Source of the DNA: Lamellibrachia columna
Lineage: Eukaryota; Annelida; Polychaeta; Sabellida; Siboglinidae
Direction of reading: 5' to 3'
Length of the DNA: 64,000 nt
Assembly (NCBI GenBank): GCA_963662155.1
Contig: OY759275.1
Coordinates: forward strand, 3,240,706 to 3,304,705
Shown: in pieces, positions 34,768 through 44,459 of the stretch
How the letters are laid out: every line of letters starts with the position of its first letter
How positions within the stretch are numbered: position 1 is the first letter of the stretch
The notes under the pieces: generated by a model
The model's input: the letters and a program-made list of their open reading frames with translations, nothing else
What the model was told of the DNA's origin: nothing
The model's database searches: none
Program-made: the position numbers and the translations under genes

Positions 34768-37647
34768 CTACTTATAACCCGCCCTCCTGAGATATGTGTC
34801 AACCTTGTTTTTAAACATATTCACGCTGCTAGCAGTTACACAATCTGTAGACAATTTGTTCCATTCATTTATTGTCCTCTGTGAGAACGAGTGCTTCCTG
34901 ATGTCCAATCTACATTGATCCTTTACTAATTTTACCTCATGTCCTCTAGTTCTGCTATCCTTCTTGAGTGAGAAAAACATATTTCTATCAATATTTTCAT
35001 ACCCATTCAATATCTTAAAAACTTCAATCTGATCTCCTCTTAACCTCCTTGTCTCTAGAGTTGTTAAACCACATTCTTTCAGGCGTTCTTCATAACTAAG
35101 GTCTCTCAGTTCTGGAATCATTTTAGTTGCTCTCCTTTGTATGCGTTCAAGCGTATCTATATCTTTCTTACGATATGGTCTCCATGCTTGTATACAGTAT
35201 TCTAAATGAGGTCTAACTATTGCTTTATAAAGAGGTATAATTAACTTTTTTCCCTTGTATGTTATGTTTCTTCTAATCAATCCAAGAATTTGATTACCCT
35301 TTGAAGCTGCAATACCACACTGCTCTGAAACTTTCATATCAGCGCTTATTGTAACTCCTAAGTCCTTTTCTTTTACAGTAGTACCCAGAACAGTATCTCC
35401 CATTTTATAGTTTACATTCAAGTTCCTATGTCCTGTATGTAGGCATTTACATTTCCCAAAATTGAACAACATCTGCCATTTCTCAGACCATTTCACTAAT
35501 CTGTCTAGATCGTTTTGTAAATGTTGTTTATCACCATCAGTATTAACCTTTCTAAACAGTTTTGTGTCATCCGCAAATTTCAGTACGTTACTTGTTATAC
35601 TGTCGTCCAAGTCATTGATATAAATTAAGAATAATATAGGTCCTAATACTGATCCTTGAGGTACCCCACTCAAAACCGATTTCCAATTTGAAACTTCTCC
35701 ATCTACTACAACTCGTTGTCTTCTGTCAGTCAGCCATTGTTCTATCCAGTCAGTTATGCTGTCCCCGATACCATGGGCTTTTAATTTAAGTAGTAATCTT
35801 TGATGTGGCACTTTGTCAAAAGCTTTCTGAAAATCTAAGTAGATAATATCTACTGGCGATCCCACGTCTATCCACTTAGTGATTTCTTCCAAAAAACATA
35901 ACATATTTGTTAAGCATGACCTCGCTTTAAGGAATCCATGTTGAGATGAATTTAATAATTTATGCTTAACGAGGAATTCCACCATATGGTCTTTAATTAA
36001 CCTTTCTAATAATTTACAAATCACTGACGTTAAACTCACTGGTCTGTAATTATCTGACTTATTTCTCGAACCCTTTTTAAATAATGGTATGATGTTTGCT
36101 TCTTTCCATTCAAACGGAACAACTCCCTCTTTTAATGACAAGTTGAATACTCTTGCAAGTGGTATACTGATTTGTTCTACTGTTTCCATTAGTAATTTTG
36201 GAGGAATCCCATCCACTCCCGGTGATTTGTTATCTTTCATTGCCTTTATTTTCTTAGCTACCAATTCTGGAGTTACAACTAACGGACCTAAATAGTCAGA
36301 TTTAGCCCCCTGAAATTTAGCATCAGCAACTGGTAATGAACTAATATCTTCTTTTGTAAACACTGAACTGAAGTAACCATTTAGGTCTTCCGCCATTAAA
36401 AACCCCTGTGATATTATATTTCCAGCACTGTCTTCTAGAGGTCCAACCTTGTCTTGTACGTTTTGTTTACTCCTGACATATGCATAAAAACTCTTGCTGT
36501 CATTTTTTATGTTACATGCTAGTTTTTGCTCATAGCTTCTTTTAGATTGTCTGATTTCAGTTGTAGCTGCATTAAGTGCCTCTTTGTATTTTGCATAGTC
36601 TTCGTCCTTTCTGGTACGCCTATAAACCCTCCACATAGTTTGTTTTAGCATTATTTTTCTAATAGCCTCTTTTGACAAGTGTTTCTTTCTACACCGTTTT
36701 CCTTGTTTTTGGAAGGGAACAAATTTATCGATGATACTCTCAATTTCATATTTTAGAATATTCCAACATTCAATTGCGGTCTTATTCATCAGCATGTTAT
36801 TCCAATCTAGCTTTGCTAAGTATTTTCTCATATCTTTGTAGTTACCTTTGTGGAAGTTTCTCTTGTACGTTTTCTTATTTTTATTTTCTGATTTTACATT
36901 GATGTCAAAATGTATTTGATTATGGTCACTATTACCCAATGGTTCAAATATTTTTACATTGTCCACTAATTCTTTTTGTGATGACAAAACTATATCTAAT
37001 ACATTTTCTCCCCTGGTTGGTTCTAGTACGTGCTGAGTAAGAAAGCTATCCTGGATTAAAAATAGAAATTGTTGGTCCTCAATCCCTGTGCTCTCTAGAG
37101 AATTCCATTGTATGTGTCCATGGTTAAAATCTCCCATTATGATACATTCCCCTTTACTAACTTCCTTTATAGCGTTTTTTATTTTTGTGTTGTCCTCTTC
37201 GTTTATGTTTGGACTTCGGTAAACTAATCCAATAGTTAATTTTGAATTACCTGAAACAATTTTGCACCAAACAGCTTCATCGCAATCTGCTTCCCTTTCT
37301 AGTTTTATTTCATAAGCCTGAATAGATTCTTTAACATATAAAATAACTCCCCCGCCCCTTCTTCCTATTCGATCTTTCCTAAACATTACATATCCTGTCA
37401 GTCCTAATTCAGCATCTGTTATATCTATGTTGGCCCATGATTCAGTTATACCAATTATGTGAGGGTCAATATCTTCTACCATAATGTTTAATTCGTTTTT
37501 CTTATTTACTATGCTCCTTGCATTTAAACATACGCATCTATAACCTTTTTCAGAGATGTTTTTCGGATGATTTGATATTGGTTTATCTGTGCTAGTGGTC
37601 TCTTGTTCTGCTTGAGACACCTCTAGGTGACCCCCTGCACTTCTAGT
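34768..37647 (-). CDS. CR1/L2-group LINE ORF2: endonuclease-reverse transcriptase, intact
   Basis: An uninterrupted frame of about 950 codons with a complete retrotransposition enzyme. The AP-like endonuclease has CLNARS (Asn33), GITESW (Glu60), IIMGDFN (Asp164) and NSDHNQIHFD (Ser231-Asp232-His233), counting from 37620. The RT has NYRPVSLTS, HGFLKARS, YLDFQKAFD (Asp596), GVPQGSVLGPILFLIYIND and LKFADDTKLF (Asp684, Asp685). The C-terminal segment has VRPHLEYCIQAW and LERIQRRATKMI. All catalytic residues I can name are present. There is no ATG before the endonuclease: the frame opens after a stop at 37648-37650 and its first Met lies inside the domain (residue 47). Translation would need reinitiation or a frame change from ORF1, which ends at 37643. 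The enzyme nicks target DNA and copies the LINE RNA there. Non-coding relics of the same tail lie elsewhere in the window. Confidence 0.95.
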   Translation of the reverse strand, partial: TRSAGGHLEVSQAEQETTSTDKPISNHPKNISEKGYRCVCLNARSIVNKKNELNIMVEDIDPHIIGITESWANIDITDAELGLTGYVMFRKDRIGRRGGGVILYVKESIQAYEIKLEREADCDEAVWCKIVSGNSKLTIGLVYRSPNINEEDNTKIKNAIKEVSKGECIIMGDFNHGHIQWNSLESTGIEDQQFLFLIQDSFLTQHVLEPTRGENVLDIVLSSQKELVDNVKIFEPLGNSDHNQIHFDINVKSENKNKKTYKRNFHKGNYKDMRKYLAKLDWNNMLMNKTAIECWNILKYEIESIIDKFVPFQKQGKRCRKKHLSKEAIRKIMLKQTMWRVYRRTRKDEDYAKYKEALNAATTEIRQSKRSYEQKLACNIKNDSKSFYAYVRSKQNVQDKVGPLEDSAGNIISQGFLMAEDLNGYFSSVFTKEDISSLPVADAKFQGAKSDYLGPLVVTPELVAKKIKAMKDNKSPGVDGIPPKLLMETVEQISIPLARVFNLSLKEGVVPFEWKEANIIPLFKKGSRNKSDNYRPVSLTSVICKLLERLIKDHMVEFLVKHKLLNSSQHGFLKARSCLTNMLCFLEEITKWIDVGSPVDIIYLDFQKAFDKVPHQRLLLKLKAHGIGDSITDWIEQWLTDRRQRVVVDGEVSNWKSVLSGVPQGSVLGPILFLIYINDLDDSITSNVLKFADDTKLFRKVNTDGDKQHLQNDLDRLVKWSEKWQMLFNFGKCKCLHTGHRNLNVNYKMGDTVLGTTVKEKDLGVTISADMKVSEQCGIAASKGNQILGLIRRNITYKGKKLIIPLYKAIVRPHLEYCIQAWRPYRKKDIDTLERIQRRATKMIPELRDLSYEERLKECGLTTLETRRLRGDQIEVFKILNGYENIDRNMFFSLKKDSRTRGHEVKLVKDQCRLDIRKHSFSQRTINEWNKLSTDCVTASSVNMFKNKVDTYLRRAGYK

Positions 37648-37894
37648 TTAAAGAATGTTTACTTCCAAAAATATTTGTCATTGTACCCAAGTCACTATCT
37701 ACTGCTGCTGAAAGTTTGTCCGCGAATACTGCCGCCCCCTTTCCACTTAAATGAAGCCCATCCTTCATGTACATATCAGCCCTCCCAACAAAACTTCCCC
37801 ATAAATCCACAAATCCAACTTCCTCTTCCCTTGTGAGAGAAATTATGAAACAATCACTAGCCATGCTGACGTAATCCATATAAATGGCGGTCAT
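37643..37894 (-). pseudogene. LINE ORF1 C-terminal fragment (SGNH/esterase-like end)
   Basis: An open frame of 83 codons directly upstream of ORF2. It contains VGFVDLWGSFVGRADMY then KDGLHLSGKGAAVFADKL. The D-G-L-H-L-S block resembles the Asp-x-x-His end of SGNH hydrolase-like domains carried by ORF1 proteins of some CR1/L2 elements. That domain is normally well over 150 residues with an N-terminal GDS motif. Here only its end remains, so the element is 5'-truncated near 37860-37894. An ATG exists at 37894 but may not be the element's own. Its TAG at 37645-37643 overlaps the opened ORF2 frame by a few bases; moving from one to the other needs a +1 shift. Confidence 0.75.
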
Positions 37895-38284
37895 CTATCG
37901 TGGAATAACCCGTATGAATGACGCAAGCAATCACAATTCATTTTGCCTTTTTTGTACAAAACGTCACTGTTCTGACGTCAGAACGTGTGATTGGCTGGTG
38001 TATTTTTTTCTTCTTTTGTGACCTTACATCAATTACACCAACATTATTTTAGATAATACCATAAATTGACATTTCGATATGACCACTCGGTGATATTTAG
38101 TGACACGACGCGCTCAGCGCGACACCTACGCGTGTATATTCTCACACGGCAAGTGTCTAATCCATCGCTAGCACATTACTAACTTTATTATACTAGTCCG
38201 CTACGCCAGGATTGAAATGCTTTTGTAGACGTCGTTTCGTTAGCCTAACAAGTAGTACACTGTTTTACGGCAGTAGTTGGCCGA
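37895..38284. other. LINE upstream flank, nothing recognised
   Basis: No gene or array. It is the 5' flank of the truncated LINE. Confidence 0.35.
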
Positions 38285-38480
38285 TGAAGGTCGGGGATAC
38301 CGGGGCAAGTTGTTACAATTTTTAAAGTCACTTTTTGTGAAAAGTGTGTTAGATACATTATTTCTAAATTTATTATTCGTGTTACTAAAATGTACCATAC
38401 CATTGATATTCAATATAGTAGTTAGGTAGATATATGAAGTTTCCCAGGCGCGGTCGACTGTAACAACTAGTCCCGTAAGC

Positions 38481-38605
38481 GGGGCAAGTTGTTACATAAT
38501 ACGGGGCACGTTGTTACATCATACGGGGTACGTTGTTACATCATACGGGGTACGTTATTACATCATACGGGGCACGTTGTTACATCATACGGGGCACGAT
38601 GTTAC
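38481..38605. repeat. 22-bp array, 5-6 copies, inside the MITE-like repeat
   Basis: Units such as GGGGCACGTTGTTACATCAT plus AC. The matching position of copy 2 (59768-59787) has a single unit, so the array arose after the two copies separated, or was lost from copy 2. Confidence 0.92.
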
Positions 38606-38737
38606 AGCAAAGAACGCGCGGATCGCAAAGCAACTGTCACTCGTACATGTTACTGTTATTGCATTAATTGGATTATACACATTTCTACATGTTATACACA
38701 GTGTGCATAACAATGTAGGTGTTCACAGCTTCACATA

Positions 38738-39045
38738 CAGTCGATCCTTGTTATAACGCGGTGGTCGGGGTCCACGATTTCGGACCGCGCTGTAAGTGAG
38801 GTGCGTTAGATGTTCCCATATCTGCCACCAGGGAGCTACTAAACAGCAGCTGCACCAAGTCCAAGACAAGAGAGGCAAGAATGATGTCGAAGCCACTGAC
38901 ACTGTGTGCTGGCAACATTGTCTATACGTCAACGCGTCGTTTATAGAGCTTACTAAACGAGTCAACTAGCGTCAATGTGTATTATTTTTTAATGCCACAC
39001 CCTCTTGAATGTTGAACTGAATAAAATACATGTATGTATACGTAT
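38738..39045. mobile_element. Nested insertion with pogo/Tigger-like left end
   Basis: The insertion is defined by comparison with copy 2, which reads straight through CACAGCTTCATATATTAAGC. Here TA at 38736-38737 is followed by CAGTCGATCCTTGTTATAAC, and TA recurs at 39046-39047 before TTAAGC. A TA target duplication and a CAG start with CCT-GTTATAACG are typical of Tc1/mariner-pogo type ends. The right end is not a clean inverted copy; GTTGAACTG near 39011-39019 is the closest, so the true right boundary is uncertain. Confidence 0.6.
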
Positions 39046-39190
39046 TATTAAGCTTTTCATTTTTAGCTACCAAAGGGGACTGAGCCCCCGGATTCTTACA
39101 TAAAAAATTGTGAATGGAATGTAAACTATTGATTGGAGTATAAAATAATGAATAGCAATATATATGTAGTGCGATTTCTACTTGTATGTA

Positions 39191-40771
39191 CGTACGAACC
39201 ATCCCTTGGGCCCACGAGCTCGCCTACAAAATGTCAGCCCCATTCATGCGAGACTGACGGAGGCATGAGGGAACAGACAATCCCACAGCCACACTCTACT
39301 CTACAGCACAGCCTGGCCGAGTTGCTCGGCGTTACACGGGAGAAAGCCAATCAAGCTGTTTCGACTCCTTGCACAACCCAGTAACATTTTGCAAGGCAAC
39401 GCCAATGGCAATTATGGATACAACTTCAAAAATCGTGTACGACACCCGGTTTCACGAAGCGTTCGTACCGAACGAAGGAACTTGTTCCACATAGATCACG
39501 CAACTCGGGACAATCGTAGAAAAAAAACGCACACAAGAACACATCTACAATATGTTAAAGCGGCCGCCGACATTTCCAGGTAGACACCATCGCTGCAGGT
39601 GGAAACAAGCTGTAGCAACGCCAACAGTTACTGCCGTCATCGACAGGTAAACACTGCCTGGCGTCCTAGACAGGGACGTCACCCCGGCGTCTGTGAGCGG
39701 GCGCCGAGTGAGGCTACAGCGACGGAGGTACTGCCGGACGCGGCCGACGCCGAGGGCCGTCCGGTACACCTGCCCTCTCCCTGGCGCCGCACCACGTCGA
39801 GAAAACACAACTGTCAATGCTCGTTATGTAAACTATTAATATAAATTGCCAAATAGGCATTTATTCGGCGCATTCGACCACGCAAAGGCAAGCTCTCGAA
39901 GGCGCCAGGGCCATTACGGGTCGACGGGAGGCCGTGACGTCACACCAGGCGGAGAATGCGCAATAACAAACTAGGACAGCGACAACGAAACACTTTATAG
40001 AATTATGGATGTTGTTTGCCACAAGCGAGTCATAGATGGTGACATATTGTGTTGTAATGATCATAGTTGTCATATTTAATGAATGTCGTCGTCCTGTTAG
40101 TTGTCTCTGTCATAATTTCGAAGATGATGTTGATCATCATCATGATTATCGTTATCATCACTAATGTCATCTGGCTGTAATCTATAGTATCATCATCACC
40201 TTACTGTTCATATTAGTCTTTGTTTTGTTCATGCTGCTGTTGTTGCTGTTTCGCTGTGATGACAATTATGACGATAATTATCATCGCCAACATCACTATT
40301 GTTTTTATCGTCACTACTCCAATGGAACCTCTGAAATACGACCATAAGTAATACAAGCAAACATGTAATAAGTAATATAAGCAAACATGTAATATAATCA
40401 AGTGTGACAATAGCACAGAAACACCTCACTCATCAACGTGACCATATATGGCTGGTTGATTTAATTTGTGGAATGTCAGGGTCAGACAACAAGTTGGTAT
40501 GCTTGAAGACAAAGGACTGCTAACAAAGCTGAATCGGGGGAAACTGTCAAAATATGGACATTGGGAACGGCGAAGCCACAGCCTCGTATTGACATCGGTC
40601 GAAGGTGAAGTGGAGGGGAAGAGAATCGTGGACGAAGCCGACTGCGATGATTGATACTGCGAGGCCGCGGACAGCCAGAGGCCTACGAGGCGCAGGAGCT
40701 GGTGAACTCTCGGAATAACGTGACTGCTTGGCCAGACCATCTGACCGTAGACCCGAGCAACAGGACGTGCA
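39191..40771. other. About 1.6 kb without a recognisable gene
   Basis: 39595-39800 is GC-richer and open on both strands over about 80-90 codons, but has no motif I recognise. 40100-40300 holds scattered ATC/ATG trinucleotides. Small duplication at 40348-40393 (AAGTAATA.AAGCAAACATGTA). Confidence 0.3.
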
Positions 40772-40775
40772 CACA

Positions 40776-40870
<95 letters not shown>

Positions 40871-40895
40871 GCACGCACGCACGCACGCACAGTGC
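40772..40895. repeat. (ACGC)n / (AC)n microsatellite
   Basis: (ACGC)n, then (AC)n at 40828-40865, then (ACGC)n again. Confidence 0.95.
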
Positions 40896-42644
40896 ACACA
40901 GGTGGGTGCGCTATTGCGTAACGACTGCGATCTCTAACAATAGAGAAAAGGGGAAGCAACGCGTGTTAGGATCGACGCCGAGCTGTCTCCCAGAGATGTT
41001 GGTGCGGGGGATTGGGTGTAAGTGCCTTGAGCGAAGGAAGAAGGCTTGGCAACTCTGGCCCGGGCAGTTTCCTGGCCCGGGAACGATTGTCTGCCCGCGT
41101 GTAGGTGTGCATTTACACAGGTCGGCGTGGAACATCCAGGGAAGGGCACAATGCGTACAGTATGCGTTTATCATCCAGAATACGTAAACACTTAAACAAG
41201 CTATTATATATGTAACAGAAACAACTGTATGTTAATTGTTTACAGCAGCACATTACGATGTATTGTTTTAATGTCTGCTTTTATTATGTGCAATAACATT
41301 ATATATGGAACAAATCGCATTTATGGTGTATAAAATGTGCTTTGTTGAGTCAGGATTAAACATACTGATTGACTGATCGATTGAACTAGCGCGTTGTTTT
41401 CACGTCGTATGTACACGTTTGGTTGTCAGGTTTCACTCGATGTGATACGTTTGTCACTTCACTCTAATTGGCGGACGAAAAGTGAGTTTCACATATAACT
41501 ACAAGCAGAAGTGACGTTGTCCTTGCATTAAATACGGGGCAATGTGAAACCACCAACTCGCTCGGCTTATGCAGCAACGCAAACATTCCTCCCAGGTAAC
41601 GCATTTCGAACCACGATCATTTCGTACTGTAACCTTTTTGTTAATTAATTTCATACCATGGACTATTTTCGGTGCGCGACCAACACGTGTGGCCTATTAA
41701 AGTAATGCACGAGCAATTGTTCACACGCACATCTGAAAGAAAAGCAAACACATCATAAATCACAGACAGGAATGTGAGGTATCACTGGATATATGCATTC
41801 ACTCACTTACCCGGTAGCGCTGTTGTTAGAGCATGTGTTTATCTGCACCGACCGCATTGCTATTCTTTCATTAATCCACAATCATATTCGAGCAAATAGA
41901 CGTATAGTAACGACTGACGCGAATCAGCGACGGAAACCTTCAGAGAAACCGACGTTTCACATCACTGCGTTGAGAGCCACTCGACGATTAGCGCCGGCGT
42001 TAACGTTGACACGAGTGTGATGAAGCGCGCGTGCTGCGTGAGCGTGAGGCGTGTACCAGCTCGGTAAGTTGTGAGCGTTCTCAGCCGGTCGTAATCAGTT
42101 GGCGCGCGGCTGAAGGCGTTACCATAAAACAACAACTGGTCTCCTAGCGGACAACCCGCGCCCGAGCCGTTGTCTCCGAAGCCGATCTCGTCAATGACAG
42201 CGGGCCACAATCGGCTGTCTCGGCAGTTGATGATGTCGGAGCCAATGTCGTCGGCATCGATTGCTGGATAGCTGCGGACGTCTACCGGCCGATGGTCGGC
42301 ATGTTAACTTGTACGTCAAGCGTCACGATAACGCCCCTTAGATCAAGCAGACGCTGGTTCTAAAGTTCCGTGTATTTATTAATTACAAACGCGAGTTAAT
42401 TGGTCACGAATACGCTACTCGTGACAGGATATGACGTCACTGTTCCCGTTGTCACATCGTCACCTGTCCAGCATTACCGACGACAATAGCGGACACGTGT
42501 AATGACAACTCGCCATGTCCTAAGTGTTGTGCAGTCTAATCTGTGCAACATCAACTAGTTGAGGAGTGTACAGCTGGCGATAGCACCGGTAGTATAACGA
42601 CCGTTGTGCGCGAAACTAGGCGCCGTTCACGGGAGCCACGCCCA
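40896..42644. other. About 1.7 kb without a recognisable gene
   Basis: I found no array, RNA gene or gene-like frame with known motifs. Confidence 0.35.
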
Positions 42645-43235
42645 CCGCAGCCATTTGGTCACGCCCATCGCAACCACTCAGCCCCACCCACCGCGAACCA
42701 CTCAGTCCTGCTTATCGGCAACAACTCAGTCCCGCTCACAGGCAACAACTCAACCCGCCCACCGCAACCACTCAGCCCCACCCACCGCGAACCACTCAGT
42801 TCCGCCCATCGGCAACAACTCAGTCCCGCCCACCAGCAACCACTCAGTTCCGCCCATCGGCAACAACTCAGTCCCGCCCACAGGCAACAACTCAACCCCG
42901 CTCACCGGCAACAACTCAGTCCCGCCCACCGGCGACAACTCAAGCCCGCCCACCGGCAACAACTCAGTCTCGCCCACCAGCAACCAGTCAGTCCCGCCCA
43001 TCGGCAACAACTCAGTCCCGCCCACCGGCGACAACTCAAGCCCGCTCACCGGCAACAACTCAGTCTCGCCCACCAGCAACCAGTCAGTCCCGCCCATCGG
43101 CAACAACTCAGTCCCGCCCACCGGCGACAACCCAACCCCGCTCACCGGCAACAACTCAGTCTCGCCCACCAGCAACAACTCAGTCCCGCCCACCGGCGAC
43201 AACCCAACCCCGCCCACCAGCAACCACTCAGCCCG
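42645..43235. repeat. 24-bp minisatellite, about 24 copies
   Basis: Unit around CAACAACTCAGTCCCGCCCA plus CCGG. Variants (CAACCACTCAG, CCCATCGG, CTCACCGG) appear in repeating blocks. Plus-strand readings NNSVPPTG and minus-strand readings TELLPVGG are by-products of the 24-bp period. Confidence 0.94.
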
Positions 43236-43344
43236 GCCCGCTATTTCGTTTACACTCCAACAGACCCGCCCTATACGAGGCACCTCACTCCAATATCCAG
43301 TGACGTGGTGTCAAATACGTGTACACATTCATCACGTAAATTAC

Positions 43345-43956
43345 CATAAAGAGATATTTGATCTCCCATATGGACAGTACAATAAAGAGATATTTGATCT
43401 CCCATATGGACAGTACAATAAAGAGATATTTGATCTCCCATATGGACAGTACAATAAAGAGATATTTGATCTCCCATATGGACAGTACAATAAAGAGATA
43501 TTTGATCTCCCATATGGACAGTACAATAAAGAGATATTTGATCTCCCATATGGACAGTACAATAAAGAGATATTTGATCTCCCATATGGACAGTACAATA
43601 AAGAGATATTTGATCTCCCATATGGACAGTACAATAAAGAGATATTTGATCTCCCATATGGACAGTACAATAAAGAGATATTTGATCTCCCATATGGACA
43701 GTACAATAAAGAGATATTTGATCTCCCATATGGACAGTACAATAAAGAGATATTTGATCTCCCATATGGACAGTACAATAAAGAGATATTTGATCTCCCA
43801 TATGGACAGTACAATAAAGAGATATTTGATCTCCCATATGGACAGTACAATAAAGAGATATTTGATCTCCCATATGGACAGTACAATAAAGAGATATTTG
43901 ATCTCCCATATGGACAGTACAATAAAGAGATATTTGATCTCCCATATGGACAGTAC
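43345..43956. repeat. 36-bp minisatellite, 17 virtually identical copies
   Basis: Each unit contains AATAAAGAGATATTTGATCT and CCCATATGGACAGTAC. Only the first base of the array differs. Near-perfect identity implies recent expansion or active homogenisation. Each unit has GAGAT-ATTTG-ATCTC, a small hairpin, and CATATG. At least five of six frames lack stops. Confidence 0.97.
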
Positions 43957-44394
43957 AATAACTTGAGAACACGAAGTTGCGTTAGTAAAGGAACAGTGTA
44001 GATTGCATAACAGGAAGTATCTAACAGAGGAAGATACACGAATAGAACACATTATCTACTAATTGGTTAAATGCTGGCAACGTGAATACTTTTAAAAACG
44101 GAATTGACAAATATATGATAAGGGCCGGTTAGAAATAAATGACTGCTCGTTGGACTCCAGGTAAGTCAATGACTTCCGTGTCCACCTGCCAACTAGGTTG
44201 TTTGCTGAAGGCAATCTTAGTCCCGCTACAGGGACAAGGCGTCTCGTGCGAGAGTGTGGCCCGACCTTGTAGAGGAACGTAGGCCCCAACCACTCGGTGC
44301 ACAGACACGGCCTGTTTACTGCCAGGATCAGCTATGTCCCGGGGGTTCAAAATCGTCTCGTTTTACAAAGCCGTTGGTTTCTTGGATATATTCG

Positions 44395-44456
44395 TGTACC
44401 ACAGACATACATCCGTATACCACAGACATACATCCGTGTACCACAAACATACAAGC
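44395..44456. repeat. 22-bp repeat, about 3 copies
   Basis: GTACCACAGACATACATCCG-type units immediately before the hAT element. The last unit reads CATACAAGCGAA, which supplies the target duplication. Confidence 0.85.
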
Positions 44457-44459
44457 GAA

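Larger units (their letters stand above)
38285..39190 (+). mobile_element. Dispersed MITE-like repeat, copy 1, with nested insertion
   Basis: It matches 59558-60052 in direct orientation. Shared blocks include GGGGCAAGTTGTTACAA at the left, AAAATGTACCATACCATTGA, AGGCGCGGTCGACTGTAACA, a hairpin of TGTAACAACTAGTCCC against GGGGCAAGTTGTTACA (38459-38496), CATTAATTGGATTATACACA, and TTCTTACATAAAA. This copy has two additions absent from copy 2: a 22-bp array at 38481-38605 and a 308-bp insertion at 38738-39045. TIR-like words facing each other suggest a DNA-transposon derivative. No transposase is present. Confidence 0.85.

Noticed and set aside
42604..44001. 465-codon plus-strand frame crossing both the 24- and 36-bp arrays
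   Set aside because: TTG start with no ATG inside; both units are multiples of three. The arrays are unrelated, and the reading continues only because neither contains a stop.
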